Source: Aliivibrio_A sp016764915 (GTDB taxonomy: Bacteria; Pseudomonadota; Gammaproteobacteria; Enterobacterales; Vibrionaceae). From it: 64,000 nt of DNA. This document shows positions 16,761 through 24,764 of the stretch, piece by piece. The position numbers and the translations under genes were made by a program. The first letter of the stretch is position 1. The number at the start of each line of letters is the position of its first letter. The stretch spans positions 2,542,001 through 2,606,000 of the forward strand of contig OZ245058.1 of the NCBI GenBank assembly GCA_965224595.1, given 5' to 3'. The notes beneath the pieces were generated by a model, which ran no database searches, was not told the DNA's origin, and saw nothing but the letters and a program-made list of their open reading frames with translations.

Positions 16761-17321
16761 ATGTCACTACCACATGTAATTTTAACAGTGTTAAGCACTA
16801 AAAATGCCACTGGATATGATATAACTAAAGAGTTTTCCCAAAGCATTGGCTACTTTTGGAAAGCAAGTCACCAACAGGTTTACCGTGAATTAAATAAAAT
16901 GGCCTCCAACGAGCTGGTCACTTGCGTTTTAATTCCGCAACAAGGAAAACCTGACCGAAAAGTGTATTCCATTACCGAAGCAGGTAAAGAGAGCTTATTT
17001 CAATGGTTCCAAGAGCCAACCTTTCATTCAACCATCCGCGATGAATTCACAGCAAAACTGTTGGTTTGCGAGATTTATAATTCAGAACCCATGCAACTAC
17101 AGTTAGCTTTGCTGATTGATGAGTCGAAGTTATTATTAAATAACTATAGAAATGTTGAAGAGACTCATTTTTCATCGCCATCGCTATTGAATCGACAAGC
17201 ACGTTTAGAGCGATTAACTCTGCGCCGAAATATAATTGAACGACAGGGTTGGATTGTATGGGCAGAAGAGGTAATGAACGAGTTAAAACACCTTGACTCG
17301 CCAACTGCCATTGCCGTTTAA
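16761..17321 (+). CDS. aphA: AphA, PadR-family low-cell-density quorum-sensing regulator
   Basis: 186 residues from the ATG at 16761, giving the conserved start MSLPHVILTVLSTKNATGYD. An open extension upstream has no RBS or conservation that I recognise. The N-terminal winged helix (about 1-90, including GYFWKASHQQVYRELNKM and GKPDRKVYSITEAG) is very close to Vibrio cholerae AphA. The C-terminal half is the antiparallel coiled coil used for dimerisation. AphA controls the low-density gene programme and, in V. cholerae, virulence activation. It keeps its usual position after ppc although ppc itself has decayed. Confidence 0.93.
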   Translation: MSLPHVILTVLSTKNATGYDITKEFSQSIGYFWKASHQQVYRELNKMASNELVTCVLIPQQGKPDRKVYSITEAGKESLFQWFQEPTFHSTIRDEFTAKLLVCEIYNSEPMQLQLALLIDESKLLLNNYRNVEETHFSSPSLLNRQARLERLTLRRNIIERQGWIVWAEEVMNELKHLDSPTAIAV

Positions 17322-17341
17322 GATTAAAAAATAACAAAAAC

Positions 17342-17374
17342 AAAAGCCGTGAGTATTATTTCACGGCTTTTTAG
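17342..17374 (+). terminator. Rho-independent terminator, aphA (and metF from the other side)
   Basis: AAAGCCGTGA/TCACGGCTTT with an 8-nt loop and T-tracts in both directions, between two convergent genes. Confidence 0.88.
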
Positions 17375-17392
17375 TATTAGAAATTTAGATAT

Positions 17393-18283
17393 TTATTGCT
17401 GAGGCCTAACGCCAAGTGTATGACACATTGCATAAGTCATCTCTGCGCGATTTAACGTATAAAAATGAAAATCCTTCACGCCTTCACGGCTCAACACTCG
17501 AATCATATCGATAGCTTGACTCGCTCCAACCATCTGTCTTGTAATAGGATCATCATCTAACCCTTCAAACTGCTTAGCCATCCAGCCAGGGACTTTTACA
17601 TTGGTCATTTTTGCAAATCGATTGGCTTGTTGAAAATTCGAAACAGGAAGAATGCCAGGAATAATCTCTACATCAATACCAGCAGCAACACAGCGATCTC
17701 GAAACCTTAGGTAGCTCTCAACATCAAAGAAAAACTGGGTAATCGCACGGTTCGCACCCGCATCAACTTTACGCTTAAGGTTAAGCAAATCAGACTGAGC
17801 ACTTTTGGCTTCTGGGTGTACCTCTGGATAAGCAGCGACCGAAATATCAAAATCCGCCTCTTTTTTTAATAGCTCTACCAAATCGGTCGCATACATTTCA
17901 GGTTTGCCACTGTTTGGCGGTAAATCACCACGAAGTGCGACAATATTGCGTATACCGCTGTTCCAGTAATCCTTTGCTATCGACTTTAGTTCATCTCTTG
18001 ATGCATCAATACAGGTTAAGTGTGGCGCTGCAACTAGACCGGTTTGGTCTTTTATCTCTTTAATGATCGAGTGAGTACGATCGCGCTCCCCTGAGTTGGC
18101 ACCGTAGGTCACCGATACAAATTTTGGCTTGAGTGATTTAAGTCGGTGAATTGAACTCCACAGTGTCTCTTCCATTTTTTCTGAACTAGGGGGGAAAAAT
18201 TCAAATGACACATTGATGTTGTCGCCTAACTCTGCAATGTTTTGGTTAAGCGAATCGAGATGACTCGCGTGTGAAAATGCCAT
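17393..18283 (-). CDS. metF: 5,10-methylenetetrahydrofolate reductase
   Basis: 296 residues from the ATG at 18283 (GGGAG upstream), starting MAFSHASHLDSLNQN. A longer reading frame has no RBS. Landmarks are VSFEFFPPSSEKME, the FAD-barrel segment ALRGDLP and ITQFFFDVESYLRF. It makes 5-methyltetrahydrofolate for methionine synthesis. A run of met boxes lies about 70 bp upstream, so it is a MetJ target and is transcribed apart from metBL. Confidence 0.96.
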   Translation of the reverse strand: MAFSHASHLDSLNQNIAELGDNINVSFEFFPPSSEKMEETLWSSIHRLKSLKPKFVSVTYGANSGERDRTHSIIKEIKDQTGLVAAPHLTCIDASRDELKSIAKDYWNSGIRNIVALRGDLPPNSGKPEMYATDLVELLKKEADFDISVAAYPEVHPEAKSAQSDLLNLKRKVDAGANRAITQFFFDVESYLRFRDRCVAAGIDVEIIPGILPVSNFQQANRFAKMTNVKVPGWMAKQFEGLDDDPITRQMVGASQAIDMIRVLSREGVKDFHFYTLNRAEMTYAMCHTLGVRPQQ

Positions 18284-18349
18284 ATTTAACTCCCGTCCAG
18301 TGGAAATTACCACAATAAAATGTATTCAAAAAAGATAACTGGAGTAAAC

Positions 18350-18389
18350 ATACGTATAGACGTCTAAACCGCTACATGTCTACAGAGTG
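18350..18389 (-). promoter_or_regulatory. MetJ operator of metF: tandem 8-bp met boxes
   Basis: Five adjacent octamers: ATACGTAT, AGACGTCT (perfect met box, 18358-18365), AAACCGCT, ACATGTCT, ACAGAGTG. MetJ dimers bind consecutive 8-bp units. Confidence 0.88.
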
Positions 18390-18514
18390 TCTTTTATAAA
18401 GATTATTGTCAAGTTTATAAACATGAATATTATTCAACTTAAAAGTCAATAATATTCATTAGGTCAGAAAAGAGGGCATTCCATTTATAAAATATAACTG
18501 GGATCAGTAGAAAT

Positions 18515-18546
18515 GAAAAAGCAGAGCACTAGGCTCTGCTTTTCGT
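18515..18546 (-). terminator. Rho-independent terminator of metBL
   Basis: On the minus strand, AGCAGAGC...GCTCTGCT forms a stem followed by TTTTTC, about 30 nt past the metL stop. Confidence 0.85.
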
Positions 18547-18576
18547 TATGCAGTAAATAGAGTTTTGTGTGTTGAG

Positions 18577-21021
18577 TTAAAGCAGGCTCGCCAGTCGATT
18601 AAGATCGGACTGCAGAGCCCCTGCTGTGACTTCTTTACCGGCACCTGGACCTTGAATAACCAACGGGTTATCTCGGTACCAACGGCTTTCAATTGCAAAA
18701 ATATTATCGCAAGGCAGTAAGTTAGCCAGAGGATGCTCTTCGGAAAGCGCTTCAATGCCAACACTTGCTTTGCCCTCTTTAGATAAACGCGCCACATAAC
18801 GCAGCACTTTATCGTCTCTCTTAGCACGCTCTAGGCGCTCACATAGAATCTCATTCAACACATCACCCTGCTCCAAGAACTCATCCAAAGAGACATTAAG
18901 CAGTGAGTCTGGCACTAAAGATTCTACTTTTACTTGTTCAGGTTCAATCTTGAACCCTGATTCACGAGCCAAAATAACCAGCTTTCGCATCACATCAGAA
19001 CCATCCAAGTCGGATCGTGGATCCGGCTCCGTGAGCCCTTGCTGCCAAGCCATATCGATCAAGTGAGTAAATGGAACTTGACCATCAAACTGTTGAAACA
19101 GCCATGACAAGGTGCCTGAAAAAATACCCGAAAGTGCAATAATCGTATCACCACTTTCACGCAGGTCTCTCACCGTATGGTTGATCGGCAACCCCGCCCC
19201 TACCGTTGCGTTATACAACCAGTGCCGTCCAGTTTTAGCAAAGGCGTCTTGAACCTTATAATACTCATGACTAGACGCAGAGCCTGCCACTTTATTGGCA
19301 GAAATCACATGAAGGCCATATTCTGCAAACTTTGCGTATTGTGCGGAGATCTCAGCACTTGCTGTAACATCCAACAGTACAACCTCATCATACTCTTGCT
19401 GATGATAGAGCTGATCAAGCCACTCTCCCGAATGATGCTCAATGGCCTCATCTTTAAAATCTGTCAGTGCTTGGCTCGGGTTAATTCCGCCCATATTGAG
19501 CCAGTATTGATCACTCGATACCACTGCAATTAATGCAAACTGCATCCCTTGTCGTTTTTCAAGCTCCGCACGCTCTTTTTCGAAAAGGCGAAGCCAACTG
19601 CTGCCAATGTTTCCTTTACCACACAATACAACGCCAACTCTTTTTTGTGCTTGAAATAGGTTGCTATGGATGGCAGTAACCAAATTGGCGGTATTGGTCT
19701 TTCGTAAAATAGCCACCAAGCTCAAGCCTGATTCCGATTCGCACACAAACTCAGTCGGTTTATTTTTCAGTTGATGATAAAAACCGTGACTGTGGATTGG
19801 ATTACTGACCACACCAGCTCCCACAGCAGCAACCATTGAGTAACCCTCTTTGAGTTTGATCTCGGCTTCTATTGCGGCATCTTGTAACACATTCAGTGCT
19901 TCATTGACGATTTCTGCGGTATACGCGAGCACCAATCGGTCTTGATCAGCTTGTGATTCCAACGCCAAAGGCTGTAACTGCTCACGTGCTAATATTCTGA
20001 TCACTTCCGCTTGAACACGTTCAAAGTCGTGGCTATGACTTAAATTAAGCTGAATAATAAACACATCATCTAACGACGTGACAATTTTAGCACCTCGACC
20101 AGTGGCCAATACACGCTCAATACGAGTGGAGCCCGCTTCCGGTTGATAGCTACAACGTAAGTTAAGATCAATGGAACTTTGCGCGACAGGCTGTAGTGTT
20201 CGGCTGTGCAATACTGGTGCGGCTAATCGAGCGAGCTCACTGGCTTCATCTAAACGAAGTAGAGGAAGCAGGCATGCATCCGATACTTTACGTGGATCAG
20301 CGCTATAAACACCGGCTACATCACTCCAAATAGTCACACGGCTCACTTCCGCCAAGGCACCAATTACCGTCGCAGAGTAATCGGAACCATTACGACCAAG
20401 TAGTATCGTTTCACCCTTAACATCACGAGCCATAAAACCGGTAATCACAATACGACGGTTATTGTGCTGAGTTAACGCTTCTTGGAGCAATGGCCACGAA
20501 CGAGAGTATTCCACTTCTGGTTGTGCCGCTCGCTCTGCCCGTAAGAAAAGACGAGAGTCCATAGCAACAGCTTGCATGTCAGAGTGATTTAATAGGGCGG
20601 CCAATAATCGAGAAGACCAAATTTCACCGTGTCCGAGCGCATCTGATTTTTCAGATTCTGTTAATGGCACAGTGAACTTATTTAACTCTGTCATCTCTTG
20701 AGCAAGAGACTCTAACAGTGGCGCAGCAAGTAATGCGGGTAATAACTCTTCGATTAATGAACTCTGGTACTGCTTGAGTGATTGCAAACATTCATGGGCA
20801 AGGCGGCCATCTTTATCTAAATAAGCTAACCACTCCAAAATTCGATTGGTGGTATTACCGGCAGCGGATACGACAATCAAATCATTAGGACCGGAGTACT
20901 CTTTTAATATGTTACATACTCTGCGATAACACTCAGGGTTCGCTAAGCTGCTACCGCCAAATTTGTGCAGTTGCTTCTGACCAGATGTTATTAAATTACT
21001 GTCTAAAATGGAGCTTGGCAT
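18577..21021 (-). CDS. metL: Bifunctional aspartokinase II / homoserine dehydrogenase II
   Basis: 814 residues. The N-terminal aspartokinase (about 15-300) has HKFGGSSLANPECYRRV and LLGRNGSDYSATVIGAL. ACT-like regulatory domains follow (about 310-455). The C-terminal homoserine dehydrogenase has NAD(P)-binding VVLCGKGNIGSSWL (about 470) and the signature NKVAGSASSHEYY region. It supplies aspartyl phosphate and homoserine for methionine. The start ATG directly follows the metB stop (TAAATG), a translationally coupled metBL operon. Confidence 0.96.
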   Translation of the reverse strand: MPSSILDSNLITSGQKQLHKFGGSSLANPECYRRVCNILKEYSGPNDLIVVSAAGNTTNRILEWLAYLDKDGRLAHECLQSLKQYQSSLIEELLPALLAAPLLESLAQEMTELNKFTVPLTESEKSDALGHGEIWSSRLLAALLNHSDMQAVAMDSRLFLRAERAAQPEVEYSRSWPLLQEALTQHNNRRIVITGFMARDVKGETILLGRNGSDYSATVIGALAEVSRVTIWSDVAGVYSADPRKVSDACLLPLLRLDEASELARLAAPVLHSRTLQPVAQSSIDLNLRCSYQPEAGSTRIERVLATGRGAKIVTSLDDVFIIQLNLSHSHDFERVQAEVIRILAREQLQPLALESQADQDRLVLAYTAEIVNEALNVLQDAAIEAEIKLKEGYSMVAAVGAGVVSNPIHSHGFYHQLKNKPTEFVCESESGLSLVAILRKTNTANLVTAIHSNLFQAQKRVGVVLCGKGNIGSSWLRLFEKERAELEKRQGMQFALIAVVSSDQYWLNMGGINPSQALTDFKDEAIEHHSGEWLDQLYHQQEYDEVVLLDVTASAEISAQYAKFAEYGLHVISANKVAGSASSHEYYKVQDAFAKTGRHWLYNATVGAGLPINHTVRDLRESGDTIIALSGIFSGTLSWLFQQFDGQVPFTHLIDMAWQQGLTEPDPRSDLDGSDVMRKLVILARESGFKIEPEQVKVESLVPDSLLNVSLDEFLEQGDVLNEILCERLERAKRDDKVLRYVARLSKEGKASVGIEALSEEHPLANLLPCDNIFAIESRWYRDNPLVIQGPGAGKEVTAGALQSDLNRLASLL

Positions 21022-22188
21022 TTAAACGACCTCTACCGCTTTGGCAAACGCTTGTTCAATATCGTCAATCAAATCTCGGCTATCTTCGATTCCGACTGAC
21101 AGACGTAATAAAGTTGGGTTTAACCCCGCTTGAGCTTGAGCCTCATCGGACATCGCTCTATGTGTCATACTACCCGGGTGTGCAATCAGGCTCTCTACCC
21201 CTCCTAATGACTCTGCTAATGAGAATAGCTGGAGCGCTGAAATAAATACTTTTAACTGTTCTAGGCTACCGTTTAACTCAAAACTTAACATCGCACCAAA
21301 GCCCGATTGTTGACGCTTTGCTATCTCATGCCCTGTGTGCTCAGGCAAACTTGGATGGTAAATAGTACCCACTAAAGATTGCTTTTTTAAGCACTCAAGA
21401 ATTTTGCTGGCGTTCTCTTCATGCACTCTCATTCGGGCACTCAAAGTACGAATACCTCGCAACGTTAAGTAACTATCAAATGCAGTGCCTGTCGCACCAA
21501 TGCAGTTCCCCCACCAAGCAAGATCAGTCGCATCGGCTTCATCTTTAGCGATAATCACGCCGCCAACAACATCAGAGTGACCATTAATGTACTTTGTGGT
21601 TGAATGAATCACAAAATCGGCACCCAGTGTTAATGGCTGCTGTAATACCGGTGAGAGAAAGGTGTTATCTACGGCGACCAGTGCACCTACTTGTTTGGCT
21701 TGTTGACAAATCTCGGCAATATCGACCACCCGTAATAACGGATTCGACGGTGTTTCAAGCAGGATTAACTTAGGTTTTAGTGCCAACGCATCTTTTAAAG
21801 CAATAGAGTCAGACTGGTCGATAAAAAGTGTGTTGAAGTCCCCTTTTTTTGCTCGCGAATCAAAAAGACGATAGGTACCACCATAACAGTCATGCGGAGC
21901 AACAATCAGATCGTCAGGGCCGAGTTTCGCCGATAGCAGCAAATTAAGTGCAGCCATACCACAGTTGGTCACCACTGCTCCCGCACCAGATTCTAACTGA
22001 GCAAGCGCATTTTCAAGTTGAGTCCGGGTTGGATTACCACTGCGGGCATAGTCATACTCTGGCACATCACCAAACTCAGGAAAGCTATAATTAGTTGAAA
22101 GATAAATGGGTGGAACCACAGCGTTATGTTGTGAATCTGATTCGATGCCAGTACGAACTGAAATCGTTGCGGTTTTCCTATTACGCAT
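21022..22188 (-). CDS. metB: Cystathionine gamma-synthase
   Basis: 388 residues of the Cys/Met-metabolism PLP family: YSRSGNP-like YDYARSGNPTRTQLENALA, DNTFLSPVLQQPLTLGADFV, and the PLP lysine in HSTTKYINGHSDVVGG (about residue 197). It condenses O-succinylhomoserine with cysteine to cystathionine. First gene of metBL, divergent from metJ with a strong MetJ operator between. Confidence 0.96.
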   Translation of the reverse strand: MRNRKTATISVRTGIESDSQHNAVVPPIYLSTNYSFPEFGDVPEYDYARSGNPTRTQLENALAQLESGAGAVVTNCGMAALNLLLSAKLGPDDLIVAPHDCYGGTYRLFDSRAKKGDFNTLFIDQSDSIALKDALALKPKLILLETPSNPLLRVVDIAEICQQAKQVGALVAVDNTFLSPVLQQPLTLGADFVIHSTTKYINGHSDVVGGVIIAKDEADATDLAWWGNCIGATGTAFDSYLTLRGIRTLSARMRVHEENASKILECLKKQSLVGTIYHPSLPEHTGHEIAKRQQSGFGAMLSFELNGSLEQLKVFISALQLFSLAESLGGVESLIAHPGSMTHRAMSDEAQAQAGLNPTLLRLSVGIEDSRDLIDDIEQAFAKAVEVV

Positions 22189-22277
22189 AACTATCCTTTC
22201 CCTATAATGCTAAAATACCAGCGACCATATCGATAATAGATAGGCAGACTTGGTGCTATTCTAAACCCAGAGATATA

Positions 22278-22309
22278 AGACGTCAATACCTCTGGACGTC
22301 TACATGTCT
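22278..22309. promoter_or_regulatory. MetJ operator between metB and metJ: four contiguous met boxes
   Basis: AGACGTCA (22278), ATACCTCT (22286), GGACGTCT (22294), ACATGTCT (22302): four 8-bp units head to tail with no gap. The consensus is AGACGTCT. It serves both divergent promoters. Confidence 0.93.
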
Positions 22310-22420
22310 TTGCATATAGCGGTAAATCCCGCTAAAATCGCTTTAATTTTGTTGTATAACCCTTTACCCTACTAAGCGGTTATCTTTCATCCACAATATA
22401 AGACCAAGTAAAGGTAGAAA

Positions 22421-22744
22421 ATGGCAGATTGGAATGGCGAATACTTAAGCCCTTACGCCGAACACGGTAAAAAAAGTGAGCAAGTAAAAAAAATAACAGT
22501 ATCTATCCCAATGAAGGTATTAAAAATACTTACCGATGAGCGTACTCGTCGCCAAGTAAATAATATTCGTCATGCCACCAACAGCGAATTGTTATGCGAG
22601 GCTTTTCTGCACGCTTATACTGGCCAGCCTTTACCCACAGACGATGATTTGAGAAAAGATCGTCCTGATGAGATTCCAACAGAGGCTAAATCAATTATGA
22701 CAGCTATGGGAATCGAAATAGAAGATTTTAACAACGAAGATTGA
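22421..22744 (+). CDS. metJ: MetJ, methionine repressor
   Basis: 107 residues, the usual size is about 105. The ribbon-helix-helix strand is KKITVSIPMKVL (about 24-35), followed by DERTRRQVNNIRHATNSELL and CEAFLHAYTGQPLP. It binds met boxes with S-adenosylmethionine as corepressor. It is flanked by its own operator upstream and a strong bidirectional terminator downstream. Confidence 0.97.
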   Translation: MADWNGEYLSPYAEHGKKSEQVKKITVSIPMKVLKILTDERTRRQVNNIRHATNSELLCEAFLHAYTGQPLPTDDDLRKDRPDEIPTEAKSIMTAMGIEIEDFNNED

Positions 22745-22786
22745 TGCTCGTCTCGTTATAACAATTTTTTACACATCAAAAATTAA

Positions 22787-22824
22787 AAGCCCCAATTTCT
22801 ATGACAGAAATTGGGGCTTATTTA
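22787..22824 (+). terminator. Bidirectional Rho-independent terminator, metJ/malic enzyme
   Basis: AAGCCCCAATTTCT/AGAAATTGGGGCTT, a perfect 14-bp stem with a 5-nt loop and T-rich flanks on both strands. Confidence 0.93.
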
Positions 22825-22837
22825 TACAAAATAACGA

Positions 22838-24082
22838 TTATTCTAAGTAGTTCTCAGGCATATCAATTCGAGCAACACCTGAATCAACAGCAGCTTGTGC
22901 AACGGCTTTTGCGACTCTCGGCAATAGACGTGGGTCCATTGGCTTTGGAATGATGTATTCAATACCAAATTCTAACACGCTATTTCCAGATGCATCCAAG
23001 ACTTCTTGTGGCACAGGTTCTTTCGCCAGCTCACGTATCGCATGCACAGCAGCTAACTTCATCTCATCATTAATCACACTCGCACGTACATCTAATGCAC
23101 CGCGGAATATGAATGGAAAACAGAGTACATTATTCACTTGGTTAGGATAATCTGAACGCCCCGTACCCATGATTAAATCACTACGTACTTCATGAGCAAG
23201 TGCAGGTTTGATTTCAGGATCTGGGTTAGAACAGGCAAATACAACAGGCTTGTCAGCCATCAACTTCAGTGCATCAGCAGGTAACAGATCAGGGCCAGAT
23301 ACCCCTAAGAAAATATCAGCGCCATCAATCACATCTTCAAGTGTGCGTTTATCCGTATTGTTAGCAAATTTTTGCTTATACTCATTTAGTTCTTCGCGAC
23401 GAGTATGAATAACACCTTTACGGTCAAGCATGTAAATTTTTTCACGTTGAGCTCCGCACATGATCAACATTTCCATACATGCTGTTGCAGCAGCGCCGGC
23501 ACCTAAACAGACAATCTTAGATTTTTTTAACTCTTTACCCTGCAACTCTAGCGCATTAAGCATACCTGCAGCAGTGACAATCGCAGTACCGTGCTGATCG
23601 TCATGGAATACAGGCACATCACAACGTTCAATTAAGCGGCGCTCTATTTCAAAACAGTCTGGGGCTTTAATGTCTTCTAAGTTAATACCACCAAAAGTAT
23701 CAGCAATATTGGCAACAGTATCAACAAACTCATCAATCGTACGATGTTTCACTTCAATATCAATCGAATCTAAACCTGCAAATCGTTTAAATAATAACGA
23801 CTTGCCTTCCATTACAGGTTTGGATGCTAAAGGCCCTAAATTACCTAAACCCAAAATTGCAGTACCATTTGAGATCACCGCAACCATGTTGCCTTTCGCG
23901 GTATATTTGTAGACATTCTCTGCATTTTGAGCGATTTCACGTACAGGTTCAGCCACACCAGGACTGTATGCTAAAGCTAAATCTTCAGCAGTATCCGCAG
24001 GTTTTGTTAAAGCAACAGCAATTTTTCCTGGTATAGGAAGCGCGTGATAATCAAGAGCTTGTTGACGAAAATCTTCAGACAT
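22838..24082 (-). CDS. Malic enzyme (short, single-domain)
   Basis: 414 residues starting MSEDFRQQALDYH; a start four codons upstream (24094) is possible. It has the malic N-domain (LALAYSPGVAEPVREIA, GNLGPLASKPVMEGKSLLFK) and an NAD(P)-binding C-domain (KIVCLGAGAAATACMEML, about 190-205). The phosphotransacetylase-like C-terminal extension of MaeB is absent, as in the vibrio homologue at this locus. It decarboxylates malate to pyruvate. With ppc decayed in this window, the anaplerotic balance around pyruvate, PEP and malate would depend more on enzymes like this and on others not seen here. Confidence 0.92.
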   Translation of the reverse strand: MSEDFRQQALDYHALPIPGKIAVALTKPADTAEDLALAYSPGVAEPVREIAQNAENVYKYTAKGNMVAVISNGTAILGLGNLGPLASKPVMEGKSLLFKRFAGLDSIDIEVKHRTIDEFVDTVANIADTFGGINLEDIKAPDCFEIERRLIERCDVPVFHDDQHGTAIVTAAGMLNALELQGKELKKSKIVCLGAGAAATACMEMLIMCGAQREKIYMLDRKGVIHTRREELNEYKQKFANNTDKRTLEDVIDGADIFLGVSGPDLLPADALKLMADKPVVFACSNPDPEIKPALAHEVRSDLIMGTGRSDYPNQVNNVLCFPFIFRGALDVRASVINDEMKLAAVHAIRELAKEPVPQEVLDASGNSVLEFGIEYIIPKPMDPRLLPRVAKAVAQAAVDSGVARIDMPENYLE

Positions 24083-24261
24083 TTTGTTACCCATAGGTCA
24101 AATTATTGTGATTTTAATAAAATAATAATAGATATAAGGCTAAGTTCCTAGCCGCAAGTTTAATATTTTACATTTAATTCATTTAAACTTACCGAAACAC
24201 TTTGTTTACAATTTTAGTTTATATTGTTTACGAAAAGAGTCAAAAATTGTTTTTCAGACAC

Positions 24262-24291
24262 AAAAAAGGTGCACAATGTGCACCTTTTTTA
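24262..24291 (-). terminator. Rho-independent terminator of rpmE
   Basis: AAAAAAGGTGCACA and TGTGCACCTTTTTT form a nearly symmetric stem 20 nt past the rpmE stop on the minus strand, active in either direction. Confidence 0.92.
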
Positions 24292-24309
24292 TTGGGCATA
24301 AGAACTAAA

Positions 24310-24528
24310 TTATTTTTTAGAACCGATTGCACCAAAACGCTTGTTGAAACGATCAACACGGCCGCCAGTATCTACGGTACGTTGCTTACCTGTGTAGAAC
24401 GGGTGACATTTGTCACATACGTCTAGGCTGATTGTTTTTTTAGCTAGTGTTGAGTTGAACTCAAACTCGTTACCACAAGAGCATTTTGCTGCTATTGAAG
24501 TGTATTCTGGATGGATACCTGTTTTCAT
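24310..24528 (-). CDS. rpmE: 50S ribosomal protein L31, zinc-binding form
   Basis: 72 residues, MKTGIHPEYTSIAAKCSCGN. Four cysteines (16, 18, 38, 41) in CSC...CDKC make this the zinc-containing paralogue; zinc-free L31 lacks them. It is a large-subunit protein at the subunit interface. Monocistronic, divergent from priA. Confidence 0.97.
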   Translation of the reverse strand: MKTGIHPEYTSIAAKCSCGNEFEFNSTLAKKTISLDVCDKCHPFYTGKQRTVDTGGRVDRFNKRFGAIGSKK

Positions 24529-24764
24529 GGGAAAACCTCAATTAGGCCGTGTCGCCATTCGATTCTAAGCCGAACACCACACGTATTAAATAAAATAGTA
24601 ATGTCATTAGCCAGTGTAGATTAATTACACTGAGTAAGGCGGCGTATCATAATGAAACATTGCACAAGGATCAACCTCTGCTTGTGCTTTTCCCCTCTTT
24701 ATAGCTATTTTTTTCATGAGACGCTAAGAGCAAGCGGCCAATGGAAGATTCTACAGAGTAACTT

